Positions 1-8,102 of a stretch of 21,952 bases of DNA are shown here, piece by piece. Numbering within the stretch: the first letter of the stretch is position 1; every line of letters starts with the position of its first letter. The notes below the pieces were generated by a model. The model saw nothing but the letters and a program-made list of their open reading frames with translations, did not search any database and was not told the DNA's origin. Both the position numbers and the translations under genes were made by a program. The stretch lies in the IMG/VR virus record IMGVR_UViG_3300007734_000472, positions 1 through 21,952 of that record; one strand, 5' to 3'. The DNA comes from a virus.

Positions 1-1
1 C

Positions 2-229
2 TTATCTAGAATGAAAGAAGATAAGGTTTTAGGAACAGGAAGAATTCACGTTATGAAGAACAGATATGGAATGGACGGTATGACCTGGGATGCAAAAGTA
101 GATACAAATAATGGTCATATTGAGATTTTAGGAAACATGTTAATGGACGAATCAGGCGATAAACCTAGAGGAAGTTATAAAGAAATAGCTAATAAGTTCT
201 TCGAATTAGAAACTCAAGTTCCTTTCTAA
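2..229 (+). CDS. C-terminal end of a probable phage replicative helicase/recombinase-type ATPase (5' truncated)
   Basis: The frame is open to the window edge, so the visible part (about 75 residues from 'LSRMKEDKVLGTG') is the tail of a longer protein; the ATG at 11 need not be the start. The stretch with 'KNRYGMDGMTWDAKVD' followed by 'GHIEI' resembles the end of phage DnaB/gp41-like helicases (or UvsX-type recombinases), where an 'LKNRYG.DG' strand closes the RecA fold. No Walker motif lies inside the window, so the family is inferred from this tail alone. Position upstream of nrdBA fits a DNA-replication region. It ends about 50 bp before nrdB. Confidence 0.45.
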   Translation, partial: LSRMKEDKVLGTGRIHVMKNRYGMDGMTWDAKVDTNNGHIEILGNMLMDESGDKPRGSYKEIANKFFELETQVPF

Positions 230-282
230 AGCCTATTTATTTCTACAGTACTATTTTATAACGAATATTAAAAAAAGCCAAT

Positions 283-1260
283 ATGAGTCTAAAAGACGAA
301 CGCATAGTTTATAAGCCATTTGAATACCCACAAGCTCACGATTACTGGCTTAAAGCACACCAAGCTCATTGGTTACATACAGAAGTTCCAATGTCACAAG
401 ACGTAGCAGATTGGAGTTCAAACCTTAAACCGCATGAAAAAAATGTTATAGGAGGAATCTTAAAAGGATTTGCTCAAACAGAAACGGTTGTAAATGATTA
501 CTGGACATCTTTAGTAACAAAATGGTTTAGAAAGCCTGAAATTATTATGATGGCAGTTACCTTCGGAGCCTTTGAAACTATCCATGCTGAAGCATATGCT
601 CTACTAAACGAACAGTTAGGATTAGATAATTTTGCAGAATTCTTAGAAGATGAATCAACTGCAGCTAAAATCCAATCTTTAATGGATGTTCGTGATGGAA
701 ATGCAGGGGAAACAGATTGGCATGAAGCAGCTAGGTCTCTAGCAATATTCTCAGCATTTACCGAAGGAGTAAACCTATTCTCTTCTTTTGCAGTTCTATT
801 ATCATTTAAAATGAGAAATAAACTAAAAGGAGTAGGACAAATAGTTGAATGGTCTGTAAGAGATGAATCACTTCACTCAGAGGCAGGATGCTGGTTATTC
901 AGAGAACTAATGAATGAGTATCCTGAACTAAAAACAGAAAGACTTATTAACGATATTAGAGAAGCAGCAACTCTTGCTCTTCAATTAGAATTCAATTTTA
1001 TCGATAAGATATTTGAAATGGGAGATTTAGAAAATTTAACTAAAGATGAGTTAAAGAACTTTATCAAACATAGAGTAAATACTAAGATGGGAGATTTAGG
1101 ATTAAAACCTCTAATTCCTTCAGATCAAATAGATAAAGGAGCTTTAAAACAAATGTTATGGTTTGATGCAGTAGTTGCAGGTAAACAACATACAGATTTT
1201 TTCGCATCAAGAGTAACGAATTATGCTAAAGGGCATATGGATTGGGACAACGCATTTTAA
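283..1260 (+). CDS. nrdB: Class I ribonucleotide reductase, small (beta) subunit
   Basis: Supplies the radical for reduction of ribonucleotides to deoxyribonucleotides by NrdA, feeding phage DNA synthesis. The 325 residues match the family length. Metal ligands are readable: E67 (TETVV), E98 and H101 (ETIHAEAY), E161 (TEGVNLF), E195 and H198 (RDESLH). Y105, four residues after H101, sits at the position of the E. coli Y122 radical, so a tyrosyl-radical enzyme is likely. The first ligand is Glu rather than the Asp of E. coli NrdB. nrdA follows after 9 bp, so the two are co-transcribed; thioredoxin at 10399 is a likely reductant for the complex. Confidence 0.96.
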   Translation: MSLKDERIVYKPFEYPQAHDYWLKAHQAHWLHTEVPMSQDVADWSSNLKPHEKNVIGGILKGFAQTETVVNDYWTSLVTKWFRKPEIIMMAVTFGAFETIHAEAYALLNEQLGLDNFAEFLEDESTAAKIQSLMDVRDGNAGETDWHEAARSLAIFSAFTEGVNLFSSFAVLLSFKMRNKLKGVGQIVEWSVRDESLHSEAGCWLFRELMNEYPELKTERLINDIREAATLALQLEFNFIDKIFEMGDLENLTKDELKNFIKHRVNTKMGDLGLKPLIPSDQIDKGALKQMLWFDAVVAGKQHTDFFASRVTNYAKGHMDWDNAF

Positions 1261-1269
1261 TTTAATTTT

Positions 1270-2979
1270 ATGGGAATAGATTATAGTACCTGGAAACCAG
1301 GTGTAGATTATCCGGAATGGATGAACGAAGTATCTTTGGCTACAATCTCAAACGGATATTTACTTCCGGACGAGAATCCAAAGAAAGCATATAGAAGAGT
1401 TGCTGAAGCAGTAGCAAAAAGATTAGATCGTCCTGATCTAGCAAATAAGTTTTTTAAATATATGTGGAAGGGTTGGTTAAACCTAGCTTCACCTGTGCTC
1501 TCAAATACTGGAACAGATAAAGGATTACCAATCTCATGTTTCGGTATAGATACTCCTGATTCAATCAGAGGTATAGGATTAACCAATGCAGAACTAATGA
1601 GACTTACCTCTTTAGGAGGAGGAGTTGGAATTGGCTTAGGTAGAGTTAGAGGAAGAGGAAAGAAAATCGCAAATGGCGATACAGGTAACTCAGAAGGAAT
1701 TGTACCTTGGGCTAAAATTTATGATTCAACAATCATTGCTACAAATCAAGGATCAGTTCGTAGAGGAGCAGCATCTGTAAATCTAGATATTAATCATACA
1801 GATATAAAAGAGTTTTTACGTATCAGAAGACCTCAAGGAGATCCAAATCGTCAATGTCTAAACCTACATCAGTGTATTTCTATCGATGATAAGTTTATGA
1901 AGAGATTAGAGCATAGAGATCCAGAAGCAATGGAACTGTGGGTTGAGATTCTTAAATCAAGAGTTGAAACAGGAGAACCTTATATTATGTTTAAGGATAA
2001 CGTTAATAACGCTAATCCGCCAGCATATGTAAAAAATAATCTAGATGTAACAATGACAAACATCTGTTCAGAGATTGCTTTACATACTGATGAAGAGCAT
2101 TCATTTGTTTGTTGTTTATCTTCTTTGAATATTACAAAGTACGATGAGTGGAAAGATACTGACTTAGTTGAGACAGCAGTCTATTTCTTAGATGGAGTAT
2201 TAGAAGAGTTTTTAGTTAAAACAAATGGTAAAGATTCTTTAATTAGAGCACATCGTTCAGCTAAAAAGGGAAGAGCATTAGGATTAGGAGTTTTAGGATG
2301 GCATACATTCTTACAATCAAAGGGAATTCCATTTACTTCTATCGCTGCAACATCTTGGACAAACAAAATATTCTCTCAGATTAAAAATCAAGCAGAAGAT
2401 GCTTCTAGAAAACTAGCTGAAGAATACGGAGAGCCAATCTGGTGTAAAGGAACAGGAATGAGAAATACGCATTTAATTGCAATTGCTCCTACAGTTTCTA
2501 ATTCAACAATCTCAGGAGGAGTATCAGCAGGTATTGAACCAATTCCAGCTAACGTCTATACTTTTAATTCTTCTAAAGGAACCTTTATTAGAAAGAATCC
2601 AGTATTAGAAAAATACCTAGAAGATAAAGGACATAATTCAGAAGAAGTATGGCAACAGATCCTTAAAGATAGAGGATCAATTGCAAACCTACCGGAAGAT
2701 ATTATGCCAGTAGTTGATAAAGAAGTCTTTTTAACCTTTGCAGAAATAAATCAATTAGCTTTAGTTGAGCAAGCAGCTATTAGAGGAAAGTATATTGATC
2801 AAGCTCAATCATTAAATTTAGCATTTGATCCAGGTGATAGTCCTAAATTTATAAACCTTGTTCACCAGACAGCTTGGAAACTTGGACTAAAAACACTGTA
2901 TTACCTAAGGACAGACAGCGTTATTAATGGGGATATCGCGAGTAGAACTAGCACTGATTGCACTTCATGTGATGGATAA
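1270..2979 (+). CDS. nrdA: Class I ribonucleotide reductase, large (alpha) subunit
   Basis: Catalytic subunit of ribonucleotide reductase, 569 residues. N264, C266 and E268 in 'TNICSEI' form the active site, with C266 the expected thiyl radical. C90 (PISCFG) and C281/C282 provide the redox pair, and the C-terminal 'DCTSCDG' is the swinging dithiol re-reduced by thioredoxin. 'LASPVLSNTG', 'RRGAASVNLDI' and 'APTVSNSTISGG' are family blocks. The N-terminal ATP-cone of cellular NrdA is absent, so ATP/dATP overall-activity control is probably lost, as often in phages. Just after the stop an 8-bp repeat of the last codons (TGTGATGG) precedes the hairpin and GIY-YIG gene, possibly a trace of endonuclease insertion. 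Confidence 0.96.
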   Translation: MGIDYSTWKPGVDYPEWMNEVSLATISNGYLLPDENPKKAYRRVAEAVAKRLDRPDLANKFFKYMWKGWLNLASPVLSNTGTDKGLPISCFGIDTPDSIRGIGLTNAELMRLTSLGGGVGIGLGRVRGRGKKIANGDTGNSEGIVPWAKIYDSTIIATNQGSVRRGAASVNLDINHTDIKEFLRIRRPQGDPNRQCLNLHQCISIDDKFMKRLEHRDPEAMELWVEILKSRVETGEPYIMFKDNVNNANPPAYVKNNLDVTMTNICSEIALHTDEEHSFVCCLSSLNITKYDEWKDTDLVETAVYFLDGVLEEFLVKTNGKDSLIRAHRSAKKGRALGLGVLGWHTFLQSKGIPFTSIAATSWTNKIFSQIKNQAEDASRKLAEEYGEPIWCKGTGMRNTHLIAIAPTVSNSTISGGVSAGIEPIPANVYTFNSSKGTFIRKNPVLEKYLEDKGHNSEEVWQQILKDRGSIANLPEDIMPVVDKEVFLTFAEINQLALVEQAAIRGKYIDQAQSLNLAFDPGDSPKFINLVHQTAWKLGLKTLYYLRTDSVINGDIASRTSTDCTSCDG

Positions 2980-2998
2980 TGTGATGGCTGAAAACATA

Positions 2999-3029
2999 AA
3001 AAGAGCCTATTTATAATAAAGGCTCTTTT
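2999..3029 (+). promoter_or_regulatory. Perfect 9-bp hairpin with a TATTTATAAT promoter-like loop before the GIY-YIG gene
   Basis: AAAAGAGCC (2999-3007) pairs with GGCTCTTTT (3021-3029) around the loop TATTTATAATAAA. It could terminate nrdA transcription (U-rich 3' arm). The loop carries CTATTTATAATAAAG, a string also present before the second GIY-YIG gene (16324-16338). In T4, homing endonucleases are silenced on early read-through mRNA by a hairpin and made from a late promoter within it; this layout would allow the same. Function is inference. Confidence 0.6.
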
Positions 3030-3032
3030 AAT

Positions 3033-3686
3033 ATGTTTAATATTTACGAAATAAGGAATACTGTAACAGGTTTTAGATATATCGGTTGCAGTAAGAATCT
3101 CGAAAGAAGGTGGAAAGAACATAGGAGACACCTCCTACAGGGAATACATCACAGCGTACATTTACAAAATGCTTGGAAGAAGTATGGTGAATACGCTTTT
3201 GACTGGAAAATACTCTTAGAATGCCCTTCAGAAGAGGTAATGTTTTTACAGGAGAAGAGGTTAATTGAAGAGGGAGAAGATCTATACAATATAGCTAAAG
3301 GAGGATTAGGAGGAGATAAGGTAAGTGATTTGTCTGAGGAACAGTACAAGTCCTTTTTAATTAACTGCTCTAATGCACAAAAGTCGAGATATAAAGATCC
3401 TGAGGAAAGAAAGAAAGCAAACTGCTTTAAAGGATTGACACAAGAGGAAAGAGATCAGAGAATTAAAATCTGGAGTGAAGCTAAACTGGGATCTAAAAAT
3501 AATAAATATAAATACGATAAACCAGTTCTTCAAATTGATAGAAGTACAGGAAAGACTGTAAAAGAATGGAAAGATGTTTGTGAAGCATCTTATGCCGGAT
3601 TTGAAAGAAGATATGTTATATCTTGTTGTAAAGAAAAAAAAGGATATAATAGTCATAAAGGCTTCATCTGGAGATGGAAAAACTAA
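3033..3686 (+). CDS. GIY-YIG homing endonuclease, free-standing, next to nrdA
   Basis: A 217-residue site-specific DNA endonuclease that would spread its own gene into related phages. The GIY-YIG nuclease domain is at residues 3-90: 'NIYEI' and 'YIGCS' (residues 16-20), followed by R25/R26 and H30. The C-terminal part (about 165-215), 'PVLQIDRSTGKTVKEW' and 'GFIWRW', matches the NUMOD1 DNA-binding module found behind GIY-YIG and HNH nucleases. It lies 53 bp downstream of nrdA, recalling nrd-associated homing genes of T4 and Aeh1, but nrdA is intact. The hairpin just upstream may restrict its expression to one stage. Confidence 0.9.
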   Translation: MFNIYEIRNTVTGFRYIGCSKNLERRWKEHRRHLLQGIHHSVHLQNAWKKYGEYAFDWKILLECPSEEVMFLQEKRLIEEGEDLYNIAKGGLGGDKVSDLSEEQYKSFLINCSNAQKSRYKDPEERKKANCFKGLTQEERDQRIKIWSEAKLGSKNNKYKYDKPVLQIDRSTGKTVKEWKDVCEASYAGFERRYVISCCKEKKGYNSHKGFIWRWKN

Positions 3687-3704
3687 AAAACAAAAACCAA
3701 AAAC

Positions 3705-4154
3705 ATGATATACGTAATCGCAGCCAGCCTGTCTGTAATAGCAGGACTAATCTACATGTTAAACATGACTAAAGATGAAATCAAAAGGCTACAAGATCAA
3801 ATAGAACAAACAGCAGCAGCTCATATAGTTGAGAAAGCAAAAGTAAGACAGGACTCTAAGTTTAGATCCTCAGCAGTTAACTGGGGAAAGAGTATAGAGC
3901 ACTTTGTTCCGTTTATGACTAAGTTTCCACTTCCACCAGAAGATGTAGTATTCCTAGGAATGCCAATCGACTATGTAGGATTCACAGATACGGAAAGTGC
4001 AAAAAAATGTAAGGTTCATTTCATAGAAGTTAAAAGTGGAGTTTCTTTTTTATCTACAAAACAAAAAAATATTAAAAAAGCTATAGAAGAAGGAAGAGTA
4101 GTATTCCACGAAATTGCAGTTGATTCAAATCGAGCAGAAATCGTAGAAGAATAG
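3705..4154 (+). CDS. Membrane-anchored endonuclease related to archaeal Holliday junction resolvase
   Basis: 149 residues with an N-terminal transmembrane helix (about 2-20), a short coiled coil (24-50) and a PD-(D/E)XK-type nuclease domain. Candidate catalytic residues are E65 (GKSIEHF), D89 (GMPIDYVGF) and E108/K110 (FIEVKSG). 'FPLPPEDVVFLGMPIDYV' and 'LSTKQKNIKKAIEEGRV' fit the family of bacterial membrane-tethered proteins named as related to archaeal Holliday junction resolvases. Substrate is not shown by the sequence; branched DNA processing during phage recombination or packaging is a reasonable guess. It sits 18 bp after the GIY-YIG gene and 13 bp before the lectin gene. Confidence 0.75.
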   Translation: MIYVIAASLSVIAGLIYMLNMTKDEIKRLQDQIEQTAAAHIVEKAKVRQDSKFRSSAVNWGKSIEHFVPFMTKFPLPPEDVVFLGMPIDYVGFTDTESAKKCKVHFIEVKSGVSFLSTKQKNIKKAIEEGRVVFHEIAVDSNRAEIVEE

Positions 4155-4167
4155 CTATTTATATGAA

Positions 4168-5166
4168 ATGAATATATTAGCCAAAATAAAGCAATTGTTA
4201 TACCCTCTACTAATCCTAGGGGGTATTTTGTCTACACAAGGTCAGACCTTCACATACTCAGGCTACATCTATGGTTCAAACGCCGCAGGTATAGCAGGAG
4301 TACCTGTTTCTTTATACAAAAGAACAACTCCTTCTATGACAGGGTTTACTTCTCAAAACAACTACAATGGGCATTCTTACTATAGGTCAACAGGTTTAAT
4401 GACTTGGACTGCTGCAAGAGCATCTTGTATAAGTATGGGAGGGCATTTGGTAACTGTAACAACAGCAGCTGAAAATAGTTTTATATATGGGCTATGGCCA
4501 TCAGGATGGATAGGATTAACTGATGAAGTAACTGAAGGAACTTGGAAGTGGGTTACAGGGGAACCATATTCGTACTCATCATGGAATGGAGGAGAGCCTA
4601 ACAATTCAGGCAATGAAGATTACGTTCAGTTTGTAAGTGGGGGTAGGTGGAATGATTTGGGTAATAACTATTCGTTAAACTATGTACTTGAATTTGATTA
4701 TATAGTAGATTACACTCCTTGGACTTTAGTAACCACATCAACAACAGACGCTACAGGAAAGTATTCGTTTTCTACTGCAACTAATCCATCAATCGAATAC
4801 TACATCACATTTACACCACCAACACTACCAACCCCAACTCTTTTAGACGGAACAACTTGCAATAGTATCGTAATAGGAAATACTGCTTTTAAGGCAATAG
4901 ACTATTACAGATTTGATGTAAACGAAGATAATAGGTTTACAGTTTCAGACACATATTCAATTTTAGCTAAAAAATCAGGGCTGCTTTCTGCTTTTTCTCC
5001 AACACCTATTAGTAGAATTTTTACAACAACAGACTGGTCAGCTATCAATCCTTCGACATTAAACTTAAAATTAACATATCCCGGAGTACAGACAGTAACA
5101 ATTAATTCTCCTATATCAGGAGGAGGTTCAAATTACTATATTAGTAGATTAGGAAATACTAATTAA
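4168..5166 (+). CDS. Secreted C-type lectin-domain protein with a dockerin-like C-terminal region
   Basis: 332 residues with a signal peptide (about 1-26, ending STQGQ). A beta domain begins at residues 28-60 (SGYIYGSNAAGIAGVPVSL) and seems to resume at 183-215 (TTDATGKYSFS), resembling carboxypeptidase-regulatory/CNA-B folds; between them lies a C-type lectin domain (66-178). The lectin has EPN (143-145), the motif for Ca-dependent mannose-type sugar binding, and WND (161-163). It has only one cysteine in the domain, so the usual disulfides are missing. The C-terminal part has a dockerin-like Ca loop, 'DVNEDNRFTVSD' (250-261), with a similar segment in the next gene. Likely role: sugar binding at a cell or virion surface. 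The TATTTATA just before the start is too close for an ordinary promoter. Confidence 0.8.
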   Translation: MNILAKIKQLLYPLLILGGILSTQGQTFTYSGYIYGSNAAGIAGVPVSLYKRTTPSMTGFTSQNNYNGHSYYRSTGLMTWTAARASCISMGGHLVTVTTAAENSFIYGLWPSGWIGLTDEVTEGTWKWVTGEPYSYSSWNGGEPNNSGNEDYVQFVSGGRWNDLGNNYSLNYVLEFDYIVDYTPWTLVTTSTTDATGKYSFSTATNPSIEYYITFTPPTLPTPTLLDGTTCNSIVIGNTAFKAIDYYRFDVNEDNRFTVSDTYSILAKKSGLLSAFSPTPISRIFTTTDWSAINPSTLNLKLTYPGVQTVTINSPISGGGSNYYISRLGNTN

Positions 5167-5235
5167 ACAATATTTATAAAAGATAATGTGCATGAGCACT
5201 TGGTTGTATTAAACAAATAACTTAAAAACAAAAAA

Positions 5236-6327
5236 ATGAAAAAAATTCTTTTAATTTTAAGTATGATTTTAGTAACAATCACGGGCTTTGCACAACAAGT
5301 TGCACCGGATAACACTAAACCGTACTTAGTATTCGACGCTAGTTACAATCTAGCTCCTGTAGCATCAGGAACAAACACACAAGTTGCAATCTACTACAGC
5401 AACTTAAACGCAACAGCAATCAAAGCTGTTCAATTTAGATTCTGGTATGACAAAACTGTCTTCGATTCACCAGTAGTTACCTACACAGGAGCTGAAACAA
5501 ACAATGTATTTAACACAAAAGTAAACGTTGCAGAAGGTAACGTAACAGTTACTTGGGTTTATACAGGATCAAATGCTTCTTTCAATATTGCAAATGGAGC
5601 AATGTTTAACGTATCTTTACCATTCAAAGCAACTTATACAAATGGTGCAGTAACAGATATGCTATTTACAGGAGCAACAGCATTTACATCTTACGGTACT
5701 CTTGCAGCAGGAACAGATACAGCATTAGGATTACAGAACTACGGTGGTCACTTCGCAGAACCAGTATTCAACTATGCAGCTACATTTTTAAACAGTCCAA
5801 CTAATCCTTCAACTGATATTCCAGTAATCTTACAAAAATCTTCAAACGGTACAGTTTGGACAGATGTAATGACAGTTAACACTTTATCAACAGGAGTAGC
5901 AGCATTTACAACTAACTTAGATCAAAACTACTGGCAAATTAGAGTAAAAGTAGCACCAGGTTTAACAGCACCAGATGCATTAGCGGCAGCAGATGCAGAT
6001 ATGATTGCTCAAATTGCTACAGGATTACAAACTGCAACTGGAACTCAATTCTATACTGCTAACCCTAACCAAGCAAACGGAATTACAATTTCAGATTCAT
6101 ATACAGTATTCTCTAGATTAGCACAAGGCTTAACAACTTACCCAGGAAACCCTGATATCTTATTCTTTACAGAAGCTCAATACAACACTATTGCAGCATC
6201 TTCAACAGATCAATCAGCTACAATACCAGGAGAATCTACATTCCTTTCAGCTAATATCAACAATACAACAGCAGCAAACTATTACTTATTAGTATTAGGA
6301 GACGCAAACGGAACAGGTCATAACTAA
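5236..6327 (+). CDS. Secreted cohesin-like protein with a dockerin-like C-terminal region
   Basis: 363 residues with a clear signal peptide (MKKILLILSMILVTITGFAQ). Residues 28-180 have the alternating strands of a cohesin-like beta sandwich: 'AVQFRFWYDKTVFDSP', 'GNVTVTWVYTG', 'FNVSLPFKA'. The C-terminal 100 residues ('NGITISDSYTVFSRL', ending 'YYLLVLGDANGTGHN') align by eye with the end of the lectin protein upstream. Cohesins bind dockerins through Ca-dependent contacts in cellulosomes; here one protein seems to carry both kinds of partner, so chains could form. No cysteines. It is separated from the lectin gene by 69 bp and from the next gene by 1 bp. Assignments are by pattern and need profile or structure searches. 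Confidence 0.65.
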   Translation: MKKILLILSMILVTITGFAQQVAPDNTKPYLVFDASYNLAPVASGTNTQVAIYYSNLNATAIKAVQFRFWYDKTVFDSPVVTYTGAETNNVFNTKVNVAEGNVTVTWVYTGSNASFNIANGAMFNVSLPFKATYTNGAVTDMLFTGATAFTSYGTLAAGTDTALGLQNYGGHFAEPVFNYAATFLNSPTNPSTDIPVILQKSSNGTVWTDVMTVNTLSTGVAAFTTNLDQNYWQIRVKVAPGLTAPDALAAADADMIAQIATGLQTATGTQFYTANPNQANGITISDSYTVFSRLAQGLTTYPGNPDILFFTEAQYNTIAASSTDQSATIPGESTFLSANINNTTAANYYLLVLGDANGTGHN

Positions 6328-6328
6328 T

Positions 6329-7060
6329 ATGTTACGCTATATAATCATAGCGTTATTATCAATAAATTCACTTTACTCCCAGGTACAGTTTCAAGTGCCT
6401 GGGATTACTGTGACTCCTACCGGTATAATAGATCTACCAATAACTATTCAAACAAATGGAAATACAGTAGGGAGTTTAGAATTTGCTTTAAATTACGATC
6501 AAACAATCTTACAATTCTCAGAAGTAGTATTATCTGAAAAAACACAAACTTGGTTGACATATGTAATGGATACAGGAATTGGAAAAGTAAGATGGGGTGG
6601 TTATGATAAATCACATGGACAGCATTCTGTTAATACACCAACTGAATTATTTGTATTGAAATTTACAGTAATAGACCCAAACTGGATAACAACTCCAATT
6701 ACAATAGGAAGAAAGACAGCAGGAGATGTTCAAGGATGGGATATAGCAGTAACCAATACAGATGGGTACATAAATTATAATAAAACAGGCATTCCTCTGG
6801 ACGAAACTAAAATACAAGGAATTGTACACCCGAACCCTACAGATGGATTAGTAACATTAGAATTAGTGCTACCTGTAAGTGATTATTATAAATTAACAAT
6901 TCTTAATGTAAATGGAACTGAATTAAGAAGGAGAGTAGTGCAATGCATTAAAGGAGCAAACATATTGGAAGAAGACCTAACACCTTACCCAAGTGGTACC
7001 TATTTATTAAATATAACAACAAGGGACTTTACCCAAACATTTAAAATTATAAAAAAATAA
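6329..7060 (+). CDS. Secreted cohesin-like protein with type IX secretion (Por) C-terminal sorting domain
   Basis: 243 residues. Signal peptide about 1-17 (MLRYIIIALLSINSLYS). Residues 20-150 look like a cohesin domain ('GSLEFALNYDQTILQF', 'GKVRWGGYD', 'LFVLKFTV'). Residues 164-243 are a type A sorting domain of the type IX secretion system: 'HPNPTDG' (167-173), 'YKLTILNVNGTELRR', 'YPSGTYLLNI' and the end 'FKIIKK'. In Bacteroidetes such tails send proteins across the outer membrane and are cleaved as the protein is attached to the cell surface or released. A phage copy would borrow the host machinery. It sits between the other cohesin-like gene (1 bp) and a small membrane protein gene (5 bp). 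Confidence 0.82.
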   Translation: MLRYIIIALLSINSLYSQVQFQVPGITVTPTGIIDLPITIQTNGNTVGSLEFALNYDQTILQFSEVVLSEKTQTWLTYVMDTGIGKVRWGGYDKSHGQHSVNTPTELFVLKFTVIDPNWITTPITIGRKTAGDVQGWDIAVTNTDGYINYNKTGIPLDETKIQGIVHPNPTDGLVTLELVLPVSDYYKLTILNVNGTELRRRVVQCIKGANILEEDLTPYPSGTYLLNITTRDFTQTFKIIKK

Positions 7061-7065
7061 AAGCT

Positions 7066-7389
7066 ATGTCAGAAGAAGCAAACAACGAAGGAGGATTATC
7101 AGGATTAAAGAAAACTCTTATCGGAACTCTAGGAACTGTTGTAACAGCAGGAGGAGTATGGTTAACAACTCACTTAGGTGGTGGTGAAACAGAACACAAA
7201 GAAGAAGTAAAGACAGAACAAGTAGCACCTGCACCAGCAGCAGCACCTGTTGTTATTAATTTATCTAACAACAACACCAACCAACAAAAACAACAATCAA
7301 ATAATTCCAATTCAGCTAAAGCAGCACCTGCACAACAAGCAGCACCAGCTCCTGCACCAGCAGCACCAGCTCAAAAAGAATCATGGTAA
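7066..7389 (+). CDS. Small membrane protein with Pro/Ala- and Asn/Gln-rich tail
   Basis: 107 residues. A hydrophobic segment at about 16-38 (LIGTLGTVVTAGGVWLTTHL) can span a membrane; the rest is low complexity: acidic/basic 45-50, Ala/Pro runs at 54-60 and 88-103, and an Asn/Gln/Ser stretch between. No catalytic motif is seen. The long flexible tail suits crossing the periplasm or linking parts of a complex. Its last codons overlap the start of the CsgG-like gene by 7 bp, indicating translational coupling. Function not recognised. Confidence 0.7.
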   Translation: MSEEANNEGGLSGLKKTLIGTLGTVVTAGGVWLTTHLGGGETEHKEEVKTEQVAPAPAAAPVVINLSNNNTNQQKQQSNNSNSAKAAPAQQAAPAPAPAAPAQKESW

Positions 7390-8102
7390 GAAAAGTATTA
7401 TATATAATATTTTTAATCTTCAGTGTAGTAGGTGCTTTAAATGCTCAAAAAATAGGATCTGTAAAAACTGAGGAATACAAAGCCGATTTTGAAAAGAAGC
7501 AATCATTAGAGGTTGTATCTGATTATAACGGAGCTACAGTTATCCCTATTCAGATACTAAAGATTGGTATTAACGAAGAGTTATACGAGATGTATCCTGA
7601 ACTAAAAGATAAAAGAGTTGGACTAGGAGTATCAAATATAGTATTAGAATATTTAGAATCTACAAACAGATTTAAGTTTACAGAAGATAAAGAAGAAATA
7701 AAACAAAAAATGATAGCCCAGCATATAGCTTCTGCTAAGGGTATATCAGAAAATAAAATCGAAGTTAAAGGAAATGTTATATTAGCAAGATATTTTGTTT
7801 ATATAGAAGTATATGATTTCAGTATAGGAGAAGATGAAGAAGTATCAACTTCAGGAGCTGAGATAAGACAAAAAACAATACTAGGGTTACAAGTAAGATT
7901 TGTGGATGCACAAAGCGGTGAAATAATCACAGGGTCAGGATCCGGTGAGGCAGTTACAGTGAAGAAGGCAAGCTTACTAGACGGACTAGACGATATTAAA
8001 TTCAATCAATCAACCATTGGAGTATCCACTAAAAAGTCATTAGAAACTGCCTCTTCAAGAGTAGTTAGTAAAATGATTAAAAAGGGGATATTTCCAAACT
8101 AA
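7383..8102 (+). CDS. CsgG-like outer-membrane secretion pore protein
   Basis: 239 residues with signal peptide (about 1-21, ending ALNAQ). The body follows the CsgG/curli transporter fold: 'VGLGVSNIVLEYLESTNRF' (helix preceding a variable residue patch), 'IVE-type' strand 'IEVKGNVILARYFVYIEVYDF', the strand 'LGLQVRFVDAQSGEIITG' and the C-terminal helix 'SLETASSRVVSKMIKKG'. CsgG forms a ring-shaped pore that exports curli subunits. E. coli CsgG is a lipoprotein, but no lipobox cysteine is present here. CsgG-like genes are known from some marine myophages as I recall. It overlaps both neighbours (7 bp and 1 bp), so it is made with the barrel protein downstream. Confidence 0.75.
   Translation: MVRKVLYIIFLIFSVVGALNAQKIGSVKTEEYKADFEKKQSLEVVSDYNGATVIPIQILKIGINEELYEMYPELKDKRVGLGVSNIVLEYLESTNRFKFTEDKEEIKQKMIAQHIASAKGISENKIEVKGNVILARYFVYIEVYDFSIGEDEEVSTSGAEIRQKTILGLQVRFVDAQSGEIITGSGSGEAVTVKKASLLDGLDDIKFNQSTIGVSTKKSLETASSRVVSKMIKKGIFPN

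Noticed and set aside
4150-4170. TATTTATA 4 bp before the lectin ATG as its promoter.
   Set aside because: Too close to the start unless the message is leaderless and begins inside the gene; the gene can be read from the upstream unit.
5165-5180. AATATTTATAAA as a late promoter for the cohesin-like gene at 5236.
   Set aside because: Only part of the CTATTTATAATAAAG string is present, and TATTTATA is frequent in this AT-rich sequence.
7250-7471. Open frame overlapping the Pro/Ala-rich protein and CsgG-like gene.
   Set aside because: Shadow of repetitive codons in the real frames; Lys/Asn/His-rich and without family.
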